Part shown: positions 48,604-58,961 of the stretch, in pieces
Layout: each line of letters opens with the position of its first letter
How positions within the stretch are numbered: the first letter of the stretch is position 1
Assembly: GCA_025201805.1 (NCBI GenBank)
Contig: MU619396.1
Location: 1-64,000, forward strand
Direction: 5' to 3'
Length of the DNA: 64,000 bases
Source: Parasitella parasitica
Taxonomy: Eukaryota; Mucoromycota; Mucoromycetes; Mucorales; Mucoraceae
Notes under the pieces: generated by a model
Told to the model about the DNA's origin: nothing
Database searches by the model: none
What the model saw: the letters and a program-made list of their open reading frames with translations, nothing else
Program-made: the position numbers and the translations under genes

Positions 48604-49051
48604 TCACTCGTCGCCAAGAAGCTCGAAAGGGTTGCCTAGTACATGTACATTAGGTAAAATTCATTTTGAGCGATAAAAACTTACCGGTCTTCTTCTTTTC
48701 CTTTTTCTTTTCTACTTTATTGGTTTTGGCGAAATATCTAACGACATCGCTTTGGTTGGGCGTTTTAGTAACACCAGCGATAAAAACCATCTTCGAGGGA
48801 ACAATGTTGGAAAACGGACTACCAGCTAAGGCCAAAAGAGTATTACAGTCATACTTGACACGGTTACCTGTAATGAAGTAATAATAATTAAATAAATGTC
48901 TATGTGTCAGAAAATCTACTTCAAGATGTCCTGAAGACAAAAATCAAGATCTGAATTGATCGATCTATGATTGCTCAATCATCAACGTAATTTACATCAT
49001 GAAGTTATCGTCTTGGCAAGGCATTAAAATTTTACCTTGTTCAGCATGCAT
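48604..49051 (-). CDS. Small eIF4E-binding protein-like (4E-BP-like, 76 aa)
   Basis: Exons 49051-49036, 48867-48685 and 48635-48604 give 76 residues with exact phase. RVKYDCNTLLALAGSPFS aligns with the metazoan 4E-BP core: Tyr11-X4-Leu16-Leu17 fits the eIF4E-binding YXXXXL-phi motif, Ser22-Pro23 fits the phosphorylated Ser-Pro of the NSP site, and the following VPSKMVFIAGVTKTP fits the P..LP.IPGVT element. A Lys-rich stretch and NPFELLGDE follow at the C-terminus. If correct it would repress cap-dependent translation and respond to TOR. The N-terminus is shorter than in animals. The intron 48868-49035 (168 nt) could hide another exon. Confidence 0.55.
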
Positions 49052-49286
49052 GATAACGAACTATATGTATAGTTAGGACAAAGGGGTCAATACAAAAAAC
49101 CAAATTGAAAAAATTTGATAAAAAAAAAAAAATCGAACGTACAAATCCACCCAATCAAATGATGGTCTCCATTATAACATGTTGTTCCCTACTTCATGCA
49201 CTAATTTTCATACAAAAAAAAAAAAAACTTCATGCACTAATGATATATAACATGATCATTTAATTCCAGTAAAAATTATTGACATA

Positions 49287-50717
49287 TTAATGGGAGTTGG
49301 ATTCTGGCTCTTTATTTAGAGTAGTGTCGCCAGATATGTTCTGCATGAGAGTAGTTGTATTTTGAGTGATTGTTTCTGGAGGTGAGAGACCCATTCTTCT
49401 TCTCATCGAAGTATTTTGATACGTGGCTTTAGCTTGCAATTTATCAATTAAGATACGATTTTCTTCAGGATTAAGTACTCTCAGCCGATTTCTTGATTCG
49501 TTTTCATTTGTTGATAATGTAAATACCGGGGGCATTGGCGGGGATGGAGAAAAACCTGCCTCTAATCGACTAATGTTAAATGTCTCTCTATTCCTTGACG
49601 ACGGCACCATGAAAGGCTTCAAGGTCATGTTCTTTATGTTAGGATCACTTTTATGTTTTTGTTTGTTTTCCAAAGACTGCTGTTGATTCGCTGATGAAAA
49701 AGTATTAAAGTTTCTTGTCCGTGGATCTGTTGATCTAGCCAACATGTCGTTAGGGTTTGGTTTGTTCCATTGTGGAAATGCATTGATGATTGATGAACAC
49801 GGTATATATTCCGACTGCTTTCCCTTTAGCAAATCTTTTGTGTTATTTCTTTGATCTTGCATCGAAGATGCTGAATCTAGGACATGCAAGTTTGATAGTC
49901 CGTTGTTAAGCTCTTGGACTTCAGAGTCTTTACCTGGTGGAGAGGACAAACCAAGCTTTTCATTCGGAGAGCATAGACTATACACTTGTTCAAATAAATC
50001 TTGGTTTCGTTTTCCACGAACTGGTGAAGATAAATCTGATTCCTGATTTGGTGGTGGGAATGATGAGTCGTCTTTCTTCAATGGTGTCAAGTAAGAGAAC
50101 TTCACGCTTGAATTTTCGCCACTTGAAGCTGATTGCCGGTTAATGCGACTTCTATGTTTTTGAGTTTTCAGTCTTTCTTCACCTTGCTTCTTAGCTATTC
50201 CAGAAAATTGGGATTCCATGTTTAAATCAGAAACTGTTATATTATATTTTCTAACGCATTTCGCATCTAAATCTTTGTAAGTTTTGAGAGTCGCATGAAG
50301 AGCTCGTATTTCTCGAGTTGCCATCTTTATCTGAGTCTCTTTTCCATCAAGTAAAGCGATGAATTTGTGCTCTCGAATAATATTTTTGATTACTTGTCTT
50401 TGAAGATATAAAACATCAATGTGATATTTTAATCGAACTGCTTCTTCTTTCGAATAGTTGGAGTCTTCCGCCGGAGTCCTCAGCATACTAATGTACTTTT
50501 GAGCGAGCTCCCTGTTAAAGTCTACAAAACCCAGAAGTTGTGCTACATATACATCGCTGTGAACGTAATCAATACTTCTCAGCTGTTGATTCAATCCATC
50601 ATCAATTGATTTTTGCGATATCAGACGTTTGAAGGTGGCATTCATTTTTTTATCATCCTCATTGTCATTAAAGCTTGTTAGTATAGAATGTGGTTTGTCT
50701 TGGCCATTACTAGTCAT
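49287..50717 (-). CDS. Unknown fungal protein, coiled-coil plus disordered tail (476 aa)
   Basis: A single long exon starting MTSNGQDKPHSIL. Residues about 25-175 are helical and heptad-like (ELAQKYISMLRTP, VRLKYHIDVLYLQRQVIKNIIREHKF, MATREIRALHATLKTYKDLDAKC); the rest is low complexity with many Ser-Pro/Asn-rich stretches (FSYLTPLKK, SPPPNQ, SPSPPMPP), suggesting a regulated scaffold. No enzymatic domain recognised. The open frame is too long and compositionally structured to be chance. Confidence 0.7.
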   Translation of the reverse strand: MTSNGQDKPHSILTSFNDNEDDKKMNATFKRLISQKSIDDGLNQQLRSIDYVHSDVYVAQLLGFVDFNRELAQKYISMLRTPAEDSNYSKEEAVRLKYHIDVLYLQRQVIKNIIREHKFIALLDGKETQIKMATREIRALHATLKTYKDLDAKCVRKYNITVSDLNMESQFSGIAKKQGEERLKTQKHRSRINRQSASSGENSSVKFSYLTPLKKDDSSFPPPNQESDLSSPVRGKRNQDLFEQVYSLCSPNEKLGLSSPPGKDSEVQELNNGLSNLHVLDSASSMQDQRNNTKDLLKGKQSEYIPCSSIINAFPQWNKPNPNDMLARSTDPRTRNFNTFSSANQQQSLENKQKHKSDPNIKNMTLKPFMVPSSRNRETFNISRLEAGFSPSPPMPPVFTLSTNENESRNRLRVLNPEENRILIDKLQAKATYQNTSMRRRMGLSPPETITQNTTTLMQNISGDTTLNKEPESNSH

Positions 50718-52258
50718 CTTTAATATATGGTTCAGAAGAATATCCGAAAAACAAGGGAAAATACAGGAACTATTTTATCTCAAATACATTAGGTCAGATG
50801 GTTGTTAATTGAAAAAAAAAAGATCTCGAGTTTTTCTTCTCATGTTCAGAAATGCAAGATTTTGAATTCTATAATCATGCTGGTATTTCAATCCAAATGT
50901 AAATATTCCTATTTCTCACACGTTTAGATATTTATTTACATGATGATTGTTCCATTTTGAATAATGTGTTAAACAAAGAAAAAAAGGCAGATATGATACC
51001 CAAATAACTACATTATGTTGGATTGATGAACGGAGAAGATGCGTAAACAAGATGAGATAATTTATTTGCTTTAAAAATCGTACATTCGCTTTAGAAATGA
51101 GACAATTTATAAAATCCCTACTTGCATGATTATGGTATAGGTATCATAAGGCTGAAGTACTTGATATTTTTAATTAACAAATTATTCATTATTTTTCAAC
51201 ATTGACATATCACAATAATACCACATTGAGACTTAATCCGAGTTTAGTTCTTTGTAAATATATATTACAAACGTGCTATTATCGCATCAAGAAGAAACCT
51301 ACTAGAAAAAGTGGTCATTCTACTATGTACTGTACATGCATTATATCACACTTGAGCTGGTTAACGCAGTCTCACCATGTCCAGCACATGTCGCTGCAGG
51401 CTTATTTCGTCTCTGCAAAGCTACTTTAAAGCTGTCATGTTTTCTATATTTTGTTTATTAAGACGATGCTCCTCCTATCATCCATGGTGATGAACTTTGA
51501 TCTGCATATAATGATAGCAATGTTTCAGAATAGGAGCTTGCTGTCGCAAAATATTGCTTTAACGATCAGCCATTAAACAATTGCAAAACTTATTTCTTAC
51601 ATTCGCAGATCTGTAAATAGTATATCTTGAAGTTACATTAAAGTTCCTCAGCAAGTGCATAGGCTTGTAGAACTAAAGCGCCTACAGTAAATTCATGTTT
51701 GTGGCTTGTTTGCAGCAAAAAAATAACATTGAGAGATCGTACTAAATATACTTGATAGAGAGAGCATAACGGAAGTCTTCCAGTAAAACTCTCACTATGC
51801 CCTTGGCCAACATTAGTCTTATTTAAACTTATATATGGTTGTGACCTTTATACATAAATTGCACACACATACTTGATAGTACTGATTTTGTCGCAGACTT
51901 AACTAAGTTCATTGTATTTTGGTAGAGTTGCACCAGATGGTGTGGAATGACAAAATAATTAGATAGAAATATGGGCCACGTCTACCAATAGGATCCATCT
52001 CTGTATCATATAAATCAAAGCTCGCCTCAAAAAGATGTCGTATAACCACATGCTACAACTTTTGATTTAATTCTTTTGATCCATCTTTGCATACACCAAA
52101 TCTGGGCACAGTATATACCAATGGAAGAAGTAGGGAAACTTGTTCCCGAAAATTTACGACTCTCACGACTTTAACCCCGAACGACCTTGTGAATCTACAT
52201 TATTAATATCGTGTTCATCCATTTTGCACTCTTTCAAACAATCAAGTACTATTTTACA
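50718..52258. other. 1.5 kb intergenic region
   Basis: AT-rich DNA without recognised genes, lying between two divergent genes. Short open frames lack codon and composition signals. Confidence 0.5.
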
Positions 52259-53149
52259 ATGGCAAAACAATTTCTAGACTACTCGGTTGCCATGGTTACT
52301 CCTTTTACCGTTGACGGAGATTTTGATGCAAGCGCTGTTCCAGCACTTACAAGATACTACATTGAGCAAGTAAAGGCACCTGGCTTATTAATCAGCGGGA
52401 GTACTGGCGAGCAACATTGCTTAACTATATCAGAGCGCAAAAAACTTTACGATCTAGTCGGCAAGTCTTCACCCGAGAAATATCCATTATATGCAGGCAT
52501 TGCTACGTTCAAGACAAAAGATGCAGTAGAACTTGCTCAGGCAGCAGAAGAGAGCGGCTACTCTGGAATTATGTTGGGCATTCCTCCATATCGTCTTCCT
52601 ACACAAAGGGAACTTACCAGCTACGTTGAAGATGTAGCCAATGCTACTAAACTTCCAATTTTTTTGTACAATAACCCTAGAAGAAACACTGTGCAAGTTG
52701 AACCTACAACTTATGCTCATCTCGTCGAAACTGTCAAGAATAAAAATTTATGTGGTATCAAAGAAACTGGAATTGTTGCCAACGTCAAAAAGATCAAGGA
52801 GCTATTAGGGGACGAGGCGGCCGAGAAACAATCATTTTTCACAGGCAATGATGATATGTATGTGGACCTTTTCACGAACCATGGCTTTACAGGGATTACT
52901 TCCATTGCTGGTGCTTTATTCCCTGAAGACGTGGCAAGCATGAATGCATATCTACAAAATGGCGAGACTAATAAGGCAGAGGAGGTTATGAAGTCGCTTC
53001 TACCAAAGATTCAGTTAATGCAAAAAGCTGGGTTTTTGCAAAGTCTTAAATATATCTTACGCAAACGAGGAGCTCCTGCCGGCTATTGCCCTGCGCCTCT
53101 TTTGGATCCCACCGACGAAAACAAGGAATTATTGGATGCTTTAGTCTAA
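52259..53149 (+). CDS. DapA-family aldolase/lyase
   Basis: A single exon, 296 residues; the start MAKQFLDYSVAMVTPF is the first ATG that begins the barrel. The family marks are GSTGE (47-51), LGIPPYRLP, the catalytic Tyr137 in LYNNP and the Schiff-base Lys168 in CGIKETG, followed by GNDDM and GITSIAGALFPE. All catalytic residues of a type I aldolase are kept. The family includes 4-hydroxy-tetrahydrodipicolinate synthase, N-acetylneuraminate lyase and 4-hydroxy-2-oxoglutarate aldolase. Since fungi make lysine by the aminoadipate route, DapA itself is unlikely and a keto-acid or sugar-acid aldolase is more probable. Confidence 0.9.
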   Translation: MAKQFLDYSVAMVTPFTVDGDFDASAVPALTRYYIEQVKAPGLLISGSTGEQHCLTISERKKLYDLVGKSSPEKYPLYAGIATFKTKDAVELAQAAEESGYSGIMLGIPPYRLPTQRELTSYVEDVANATKLPIFLYNNPRRNTVQVEPTTYAHLVETVKNKNLCGIKETGIVANVKKIKELLGDEAAEKQSFFTGNDDMYVDLFTNHGFTGITSIAGALFPEDVASMNAYLQNGETNKAEEVMKSLLPKIQLMQKAGFLQSLKYILRKRGAPAGYCPAPLLDPTDENKELLDALV

Positions 53150-53240
53150 TTGAAGTGTATTTGTCGTTTTATTTTCAATAAACAAAGAATTTTACAAGGA
53201 AAAAAGTGGTTGCTCCAATCTATATGTTGTAACATTGCAT

Positions 53241-54153
53241 CTACCAGTTATAGAAAGATTTTGCGTTGTAGATTGGCTTGCTCTCATTCAGTTGCACCCA
53301 GGTCTTTTTGGGCTCCTTCCACCCTCTAATGTTTCTTCTTTCAGTCTTTGCGTCTGAAATAGCAGCAGCTTCCTTGAAGATAAACTTGATATGTGCCTCC
53401 TTGTGATGCATAATACCGAATTGGCCACGACCGTGAGGCTTTACACGTCTGACATATCGACCCTTTCCGACCCATGCTTGTGCTGTCGAGAATGAGTTTA
53501 GCGTTAAGTTATCCCAGATTCTATACACCAGACACAGCAAAACTTACAAACAACCATGCTTTCCATCCCTTTTTGATCGGCAGCATTTTTTCTTGCAAAT
53601 GCCAAGTTGTGTAAAATCTTTTTGGCCGAGCGTTTATCAGAAAATTCCATTTGACGGATGGCTTCCTCAACAGGAAGATTGCGTATTTGACGTGCGAGCA
53701 TGTTCAATTTACGAGGACTTGTCTTGAAGTTTCTGGAAGAGAATCTATACTATAAGGCTGTTAATTTATACGCTTGTCTTTTATGGAAGACCTGTTCCAG
53801 TACTTCTTTTTCTGTCAACTTGTGATCTTGCTGTGCTAATTTTTCTTCAGCTTCAACTTGGACATTATCAAACAAGGAAGAAGCCCCAATTTGAGGTCTT
53901 TCGGGTGTAGGTTGTGTGGCTGATCGAAGAGCTGAAGTAGAGAAACTAGAGAAATGTATGAGGTTTCGAGACTTCAATCGTTGCAAAAATAAACGTAGAT
54001 TTACTTTGATTGCAGGGCTCTGATGCAATTAAAAGTGGTAGTTGTCTTGAAAGGCTGCAATGCCTTGAAGGTTGAGGCTATTTTCAATGTTTTAACTCAA
54101 ATATACGGCTTTTCATGATCTGAAGTTAACCTACTTAAAGACATAACAGACAT
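53241..54153 (-). CDS. MRPL22: Mitochondrial ribosomal protein uL22m (MRPL22)
   Basis: Exons 54153-54135, 54077-54005, 53945-53792, 53749-53548 and 53482-53241 give 229 residues. A basic, Ser/Thr-rich N-terminus (about 40 residues) looks like a presequence. The L22 fold follows: NFKTSPRKLNMLARQIRNLPVEEAIRQMEFSDKRSAKKILHNLAFARKNA, then the loop AWVGKGRYVRRVKPHGRGQFGIMHHKEAHIKFI that lines the exit tunnel. The C-terminal extension (KEPKKTWVQLNESKP) is longer than in bacteria, as usual for fungal uL22m. Confidence 0.9.
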
Positions 54154-55674
54154 TATATTGTATCAAAGAAGCCAAAAAAGAAGGTGAGGGGTTGACCATG
54201 AAAGAACAAGGAGGGTGGATCTGGTTTTTTTTTGGAAGCCGCCCACAAATAGCTGTGACCTTTGCTGCTTCCATCAAAACTTATACCCTCCCATTGACTT
54301 AGAAACCTGGTATTAGCGATGCATTTGCTGAACAAACACAGAGCTCTGCAATCATAAAGCTAAAAGCAAACATACCTAACAAAAATTGTTGACGAAAGAA
54401 TTAGATATCCATGATGGCAAAATAAATAATAACAACATTTCCAATACCGTTCACCGATATATGGAGCATCGCTTTACGTAAATTGCATTTTAGACCTAGT
54501 ACTGTATCTTTGTATTCAAAAAGTAGCATTATGCATTATGACGCTTGAAACAGTACAGTGTATAGTCATTTATCACTACAACAATCAAATTCATCAGATA
54601 TTATGTAATAGTCGCTATCACAGGCTTATTCTTGTGTCCGTCATCCTCATGTGATTAGATCATAGCAAATAGATAATGCAATGCAATGGAATAATACCGT
54701 ATGGGAATATGTAATGTTCTGAAGCTTTTCATATACACAAAAGAAGAAATATTATGGTACACAATTAAAATTTTGTATAGACAAAGAGACAGTGTGCATG
54801 AGCAAAACTTATTGATTCCTCGTGGAAGATTAATACAGTATAGGATTCCTGCATTTTCTGCTCATTTGGAAAATGTAAAACATTGTGAACATACCAGGCT
54901 ACTTGAAATTCTCCCATGAATGAACCATCTGCTAAATCTTTGGAGAAGGCATCAGACATGTCATCAGTTTCAGGGTTTTTGTGATTTGTGTCGCTTCTAT
55001 AATGGTTTGTTTTACCAAAAGGGATACGATTTGTAATAGCTCATGCTCAACTTGAGAGCATATTTCTTTCTTTCAACCAAATGAATGTAAATTTCAAGTC
55101 GTATAGTAGTTTGGTAGCACGATTTTTTACGATTTCCAAAAACATCCAAGAATTGACCAACTACATAATGAATAGAACAAACAAAGCATAATCAAAGCGA
55201 TTCTCACTAACCGCATAGCTGTCCAAGCGGTTTATTATGCAGTTCGTAGGATATGAGTATCCTTGTTACCAAAGCTTTGAGTGCATTGTTCCAGCTTTAG
55301 GGTATTGCTTTTCTAGTAAGATTCAGAGTTATCTGCACAAGCGAGTCAGTGATTTAAACAACCATGTAGAGGCGGGCACAATTAAAAGGTGAGGATAGAT
55401 AAACTCTGTTTGAGAACAGTGTAACTAATAGAACGGGATGTTTTATTTGCGAGTTAACTTTATTTTCACAATGGATTTGTTATCTTTGGTTTAATTAACA
55501 ACCTCTGGGCAGCCAAAAAGGGGCAGAATGAAACGTACATTGAACATGAGCTCGCCGAATGTGGGCAACGTGGTGAGTAAGGCTCATACTGAACCTCAGT
55601 GAAATCAAGGAAAGTAAAGCTACAAACAACAGGATATGCATATTTATGGGTATATAATATGTGATATTTATTTA
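54154..55674. other. 1.5 kb intergenic region with possible remnants
   Basis: No intact gene was recognised. Two short stretches with protein-like composition lie near 55234-55392 and 55486-55581 but they cannot be joined into a credible gene. Confidence 0.35.
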
Positions 55675-55968
55675 CTACTCTTGGTGAGGCTCCTCTTCAA
55701 CTTCGTAGATGGTTTCCAAATGCTCAATGATTGAGTAGGATGAACTTGACGAACGTCTCTTGTTGGAGAAATAAATTTGATGTAGGTTCGGTAGATTATA
55801 ATCATTGTATTCCTCCTCCTCCTCCTCTTCAAATATGTCATCTAATGTGTGCTTTTTGTACGATTGTGAGGACACCTGTTTCAATGGTTGGCGGTGCTCC
55901 ATTATGTTGACATTTGTCGTTAATAATCTTGTACTGTTAGTCATTGGTATACGTTTGTAATTTTCCAA
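55675..55968 (-). CDS. Small hypothetical acidic protein (97 aa)
   Basis: One exon beginning MENYKRIPMTNSTRLLTTNVN. It has an acidic Glu-rich patch near residues 46-52, a Ser-rich stretch and a repeated acidic end (IIEHLETIYEVEEEPHQE). No known domain. The composition is ordinary for fungal regulators, but the short length and GAG-repeat region leave chance possible. Confidence 0.45.
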   Translation of the reverse strand: MENYKRIPMTNSTRLLTTNVNIMEHRQPLKQVSSQSYKKHTLDDIFEEEEEEEYNDYNLPNLHQIYFSNKRRSSSSSYSIIEHLETIYEVEEEPHQE

Positions 55969-56059
55969 TAGTTAAGAAAAAGAGTAAAAAACATAATGAA
56001 TGAGTCTTTTTTTTATAATCCTCAACAATGGACACAAATTCGGACCGGAAATGACATCA

Positions 56060-56590
56060 ACGGAACATTCAAAGATAAAGCTAAGCATAAAGCACCTGTA
56101 CCTATCATGGTACCGCCGGTATATCGCAAAATTTGGAATGTTACAGCTTCCATTTGAGTAAAAAGACCAGCGATTTCGCTTTCTATACGAGTGTCTGTTT
56201 CCTTCATCCTGGTTTCTTGTCCGCTTGTTTCGTCCCTGATTTAGCCCTTCTCTAGATCAAGCTCTAATCTCACATTGGCTTGCGCTCGAACAGTTTCTTC
56301 TCTTGAACATTGCCTTAACTCCTCTGCCTGCACCTGTAATCTCTCATTTCTCTGTTTTGATGGCCGAAAAGTCATAACATTATCTCCGACTTCAAATGAG
56401 CAAAATCAACCTTGTACATGTAGGTTGCTTTTTGATGCATCAGGTGTGTCAGTTTCGTGACGAATCTGGAGTTCGCACTATTGTTAGCTCTTGAAACTAT
56501 ACTAATTTATCTTTTGTTGTGCTTTAGTCGCAATTAGCTTAGTCAATTCAGTCATATTTCTCAAACCACTTTTCTTAGCGATGTTATGAT
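56060..56590 (-). pseudogene. CCDC90/MCUR1-family (DUF1640) pseudogene
   Basis: On the minus strand, fragments with clear family similarity occur in order: NMTELTKLIATKAQQK, TYMYKVDFAHLKSEIML, YDFSAIKQRNERLQ, VQAEELRQCSREETVRAQANVRLELDLEKG, then IRDET and KETDTRIESEIAGLFTQMEAVTFQILRYTGGTMIGTGALCLA. This is the coiled coil and C-terminal membrane segment of the mitochondrial CCDC90/Fmp32/MCUR1 group. It is broken by an in-frame TAA at 56241-56243, where relatives read GRIRDE, by a frameshift near 56375 and by stops further upstream. No intact copy is in this window. Confidence 0.75.
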
Positions 56591-56620
56591 GGATTTACTC
56601 TGCTGTCGAGTAATTCAAGC

Positions 56621-57299
56621 CTTTCCCAGTCGTTATTTAACAGTCTAAATGTATCAAAATTATGCTGCTAATTATACCCACTGAAATCTATCGAAAGCTG
56701 TCTCCTTTATAGGTCACTTCGTGTTGGTTTCCGAACCTTTAAGCTTACCACTATCCCAGAATTTTCTTGAGAAAAGAAAGCATGTTTATCTTCTTGGGCA
56801 TCCGAATAATAGATAACCCTGTCAACTTTCTATACAGAATGTTGTACTTTTGGGCTTAATGGCAAACCACTCCAAAAATAATTCGGGTTTGATCTAGTGG
56901 ACATAATCGCTTACTTCCCAACAGTTATATTTTTTTAACGCTCAAATAGCCCCAAACACAGCAAGGGAAGCTCTATGGTCTTACACAGCTTTCAGCTATA
57001 TCTCTCTTATAAAAAAAAAGATGGTATGTTTATTTACAGCATTTGAGGCTGATGTACATAAGTAGAAAAAATTCTTGATTTGGCTTCTTCAATTTCAGCC
57101 TATAACTGGGGTTTGGGGTATCATTCAGGGCATTGGAAATGTTTCCGTTTGTGCGACCAGTTTTCTTCCAGTCTAATGGAGCAGATGTCGAATCACACGT
57201 GAAAGTTTCTTGTGCAACTAGAAAGATCCCCATCTATTTTCACATTGCTATTGTTTTTCCCCTTTTTTCTATTCCATGTATACTTTTTCATTTTAGAAA
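56621..57299. other. Intergenic, OPI1 promoter side
   Basis: 679 bp with no gene recognised. The frames present are short and out of phase with any family. Confidence 0.45.
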
Positions 57300-58522
57300 A
57301 TGACACAGCAATCGTCTGCAATGTCAATTACACAGCTTTGTCGTATAGATGAAGCTGAAGATTCAAACGCCAATGTAAAATCTGACGAAGCCGATACTGT
57401 TGCAACAAGTAAATTCTGCAAAAAAGCCAAGAATAAATTTCTGTCCTAAAAAAGCACATTAGATAATCAGGAGCATTTTATCCGTCGCTTGCCTCTTGTT
57501 CATACTGCAATAAAAGCCTATGAAAACTCTAGTTCTGTAGTCAAGTATGGCGCTGAAATGATAGAATCTTACACAGGCCCAATTTACGACAAGTTAGGCT
57601 ATGATCGCAAATTAAAGGACGTATGTAAAGAGGTATGAGCAGTGATAGTTGTACAGAATATTAAAAAAGACAATCAAAACGAAAAAAGGTAACATCTGAA
57701 GATGACGAAACTACAGCAGCTACTACTGCACTTGCCCGTACTTCACTTTATGAGCACCATCAGCCATTGATACACCAAAGATCAACGGCCAGCAACAGAA
57801 GATCGTCTCGTTCAACATCTCCACATCAGCCATATACACTCCAACGACCTAGTAACAGCAGTAATAGCAGCAGCAAAAGTCGTTGGCAACAAATTGTTTT
57901 ACATGCAGGTTCTGCTGCAGGTACAACTGCTGCAGTAATAAGTGAAGAAAGTATGAAATGTTTACGCTATTGTCTTAGTTGGCTACAGTACGCAATGCAA
58001 CACATTGATCAGCAAATGAATCTACTGCGTAATTTTTTGGTTTCCTTGGCGACTGGATCGTCAAGTAGCAACACAAAAAAAGATGCAGCTATCGTTGATC
58101 AAAACAACAGCAACACACTAGCCAACATTAAAAAAGAAATTGTTGATACCCTTCGTAAAGTAGTCGAAGTAGTCAGTAAATATGCTGGATCAGGATTACC
58201 GGAACAAGCAAAAGCTAGTGTGCGTACATTCATCCTTCAGCTGCCTAGCCGATGGGCTATTTTGAACAACACCCGACAAACATCTCCTGCAAACTCGCCT
58301 CGACTTGGGCCTATTTCTGCGGATCAAGAGCAAAAGCCATTGCACGAAACATCAATCAAGCTGCTGGATTTCGGTGGTGAATCTATTGAGATGTTGAAAT
58401 CAGTCTCGCTTATATTTTCAGATACAATCAACAGAGCCGAACTTTGGATCAAGCGATTAAAGGTAGTTGGTGTGAATTCAAAGGCTGCTGCTGTTGCTCC
58501 ACCTACTATGGATACAAATTAA
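57300..58522 (+). CDS. OPI1: OPI1-like transcriptional repressor of phospholipid synthesis
   Basis: Exons 57300-57408, 57463-57632 and 57689-58522 give 370 residues. The conserved Opi1 blocks are FIRRLPLVHTAIKAYEN...VKYGAEMIESY near the N-terminus, IYDKLGYDRKL, a hydrophobic helix KCLRYCLSWLQYAMQHIDQQM, a long linker and LLDFGGESIEMLKSVSLIFSDTINRAELWIKRLKVVG at the C-terminus. In yeast, Opi1 binds phosphatidic acid at the ER and represses inositol-sensitive genes through Ino2/Ino4. A Gln/Ser/Asn-rich region replaces the leucine zipper-like part. An inositol polyphosphate kinase gene follows in tandem, 236 bp away. Confidence 0.85.
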
Positions 58523-58753
58523 ATTTCTATTTTTTCATTCATTCCGTTAGTCAAACATTTGTATGATTCTCCCCCCCCCCTACTCTCATTCATTCAAATA
58601 CACACATTTTCCTTAATTTATGAATTATGAATAAATCAAATGCTATTAAAGTCTCGCCTGCTTTTCAAACCTGCCCAATCGTTTTGTTGCAGTTAAAATT
58701 TTACTAGTATTTATCTTCTTTTTCAACTCTTCTTTCTTTCTTTCTGTAGAAAC

Positions 58754-58762
58754 ATGAAATGA
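58754..58762 (+). promoter_or_regulatory. Minimal uORF (Met-Lys-stop) overlapping the IP6K start
   Basis: ATG AAA TGA at 58754-58762 overlaps the main ATG (58759-58761) in ATGA fashion. If transcribed, ribosomes would meet it immediately before the kinase start. Confidence 0.5.
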
Positions 58763-58890
58763 ACGACCCCACATTGCTTGAAAATCAACAACACCACCAA
58801 CAACAAGAACAACAGCAAAATCAAAATCATCAATCTCAACCCCAATCTCGGCCTCTACCTCAACCTCAAATTCAACATCTATCTCAAAAT

Positions 58891-58961
<71 letters not shown>

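Noticed and set aside
48868-48957. Middle exon in the 4E-BP-like gene encoding a Tyr-rich insert
   Set aside because: It keeps phase, but the insert (LTHRHLFNYYYFI) is unlike the family and interrupts the approach to the core; a single 168-nt intron is simpler. Not fully excluded.
53750-54028. Minus-strand start at 54028 for uL22m (MHQSP...)
   Set aside because: That codon is TTG, not ATG; the spliced model from 54153 starts with ATG and keeps phase through two small exons.
56275-56460. Plus-strand frame over the CCDC90 remnant
   Set aside because: It is antisense to the pseudogene and shows no family similarity.
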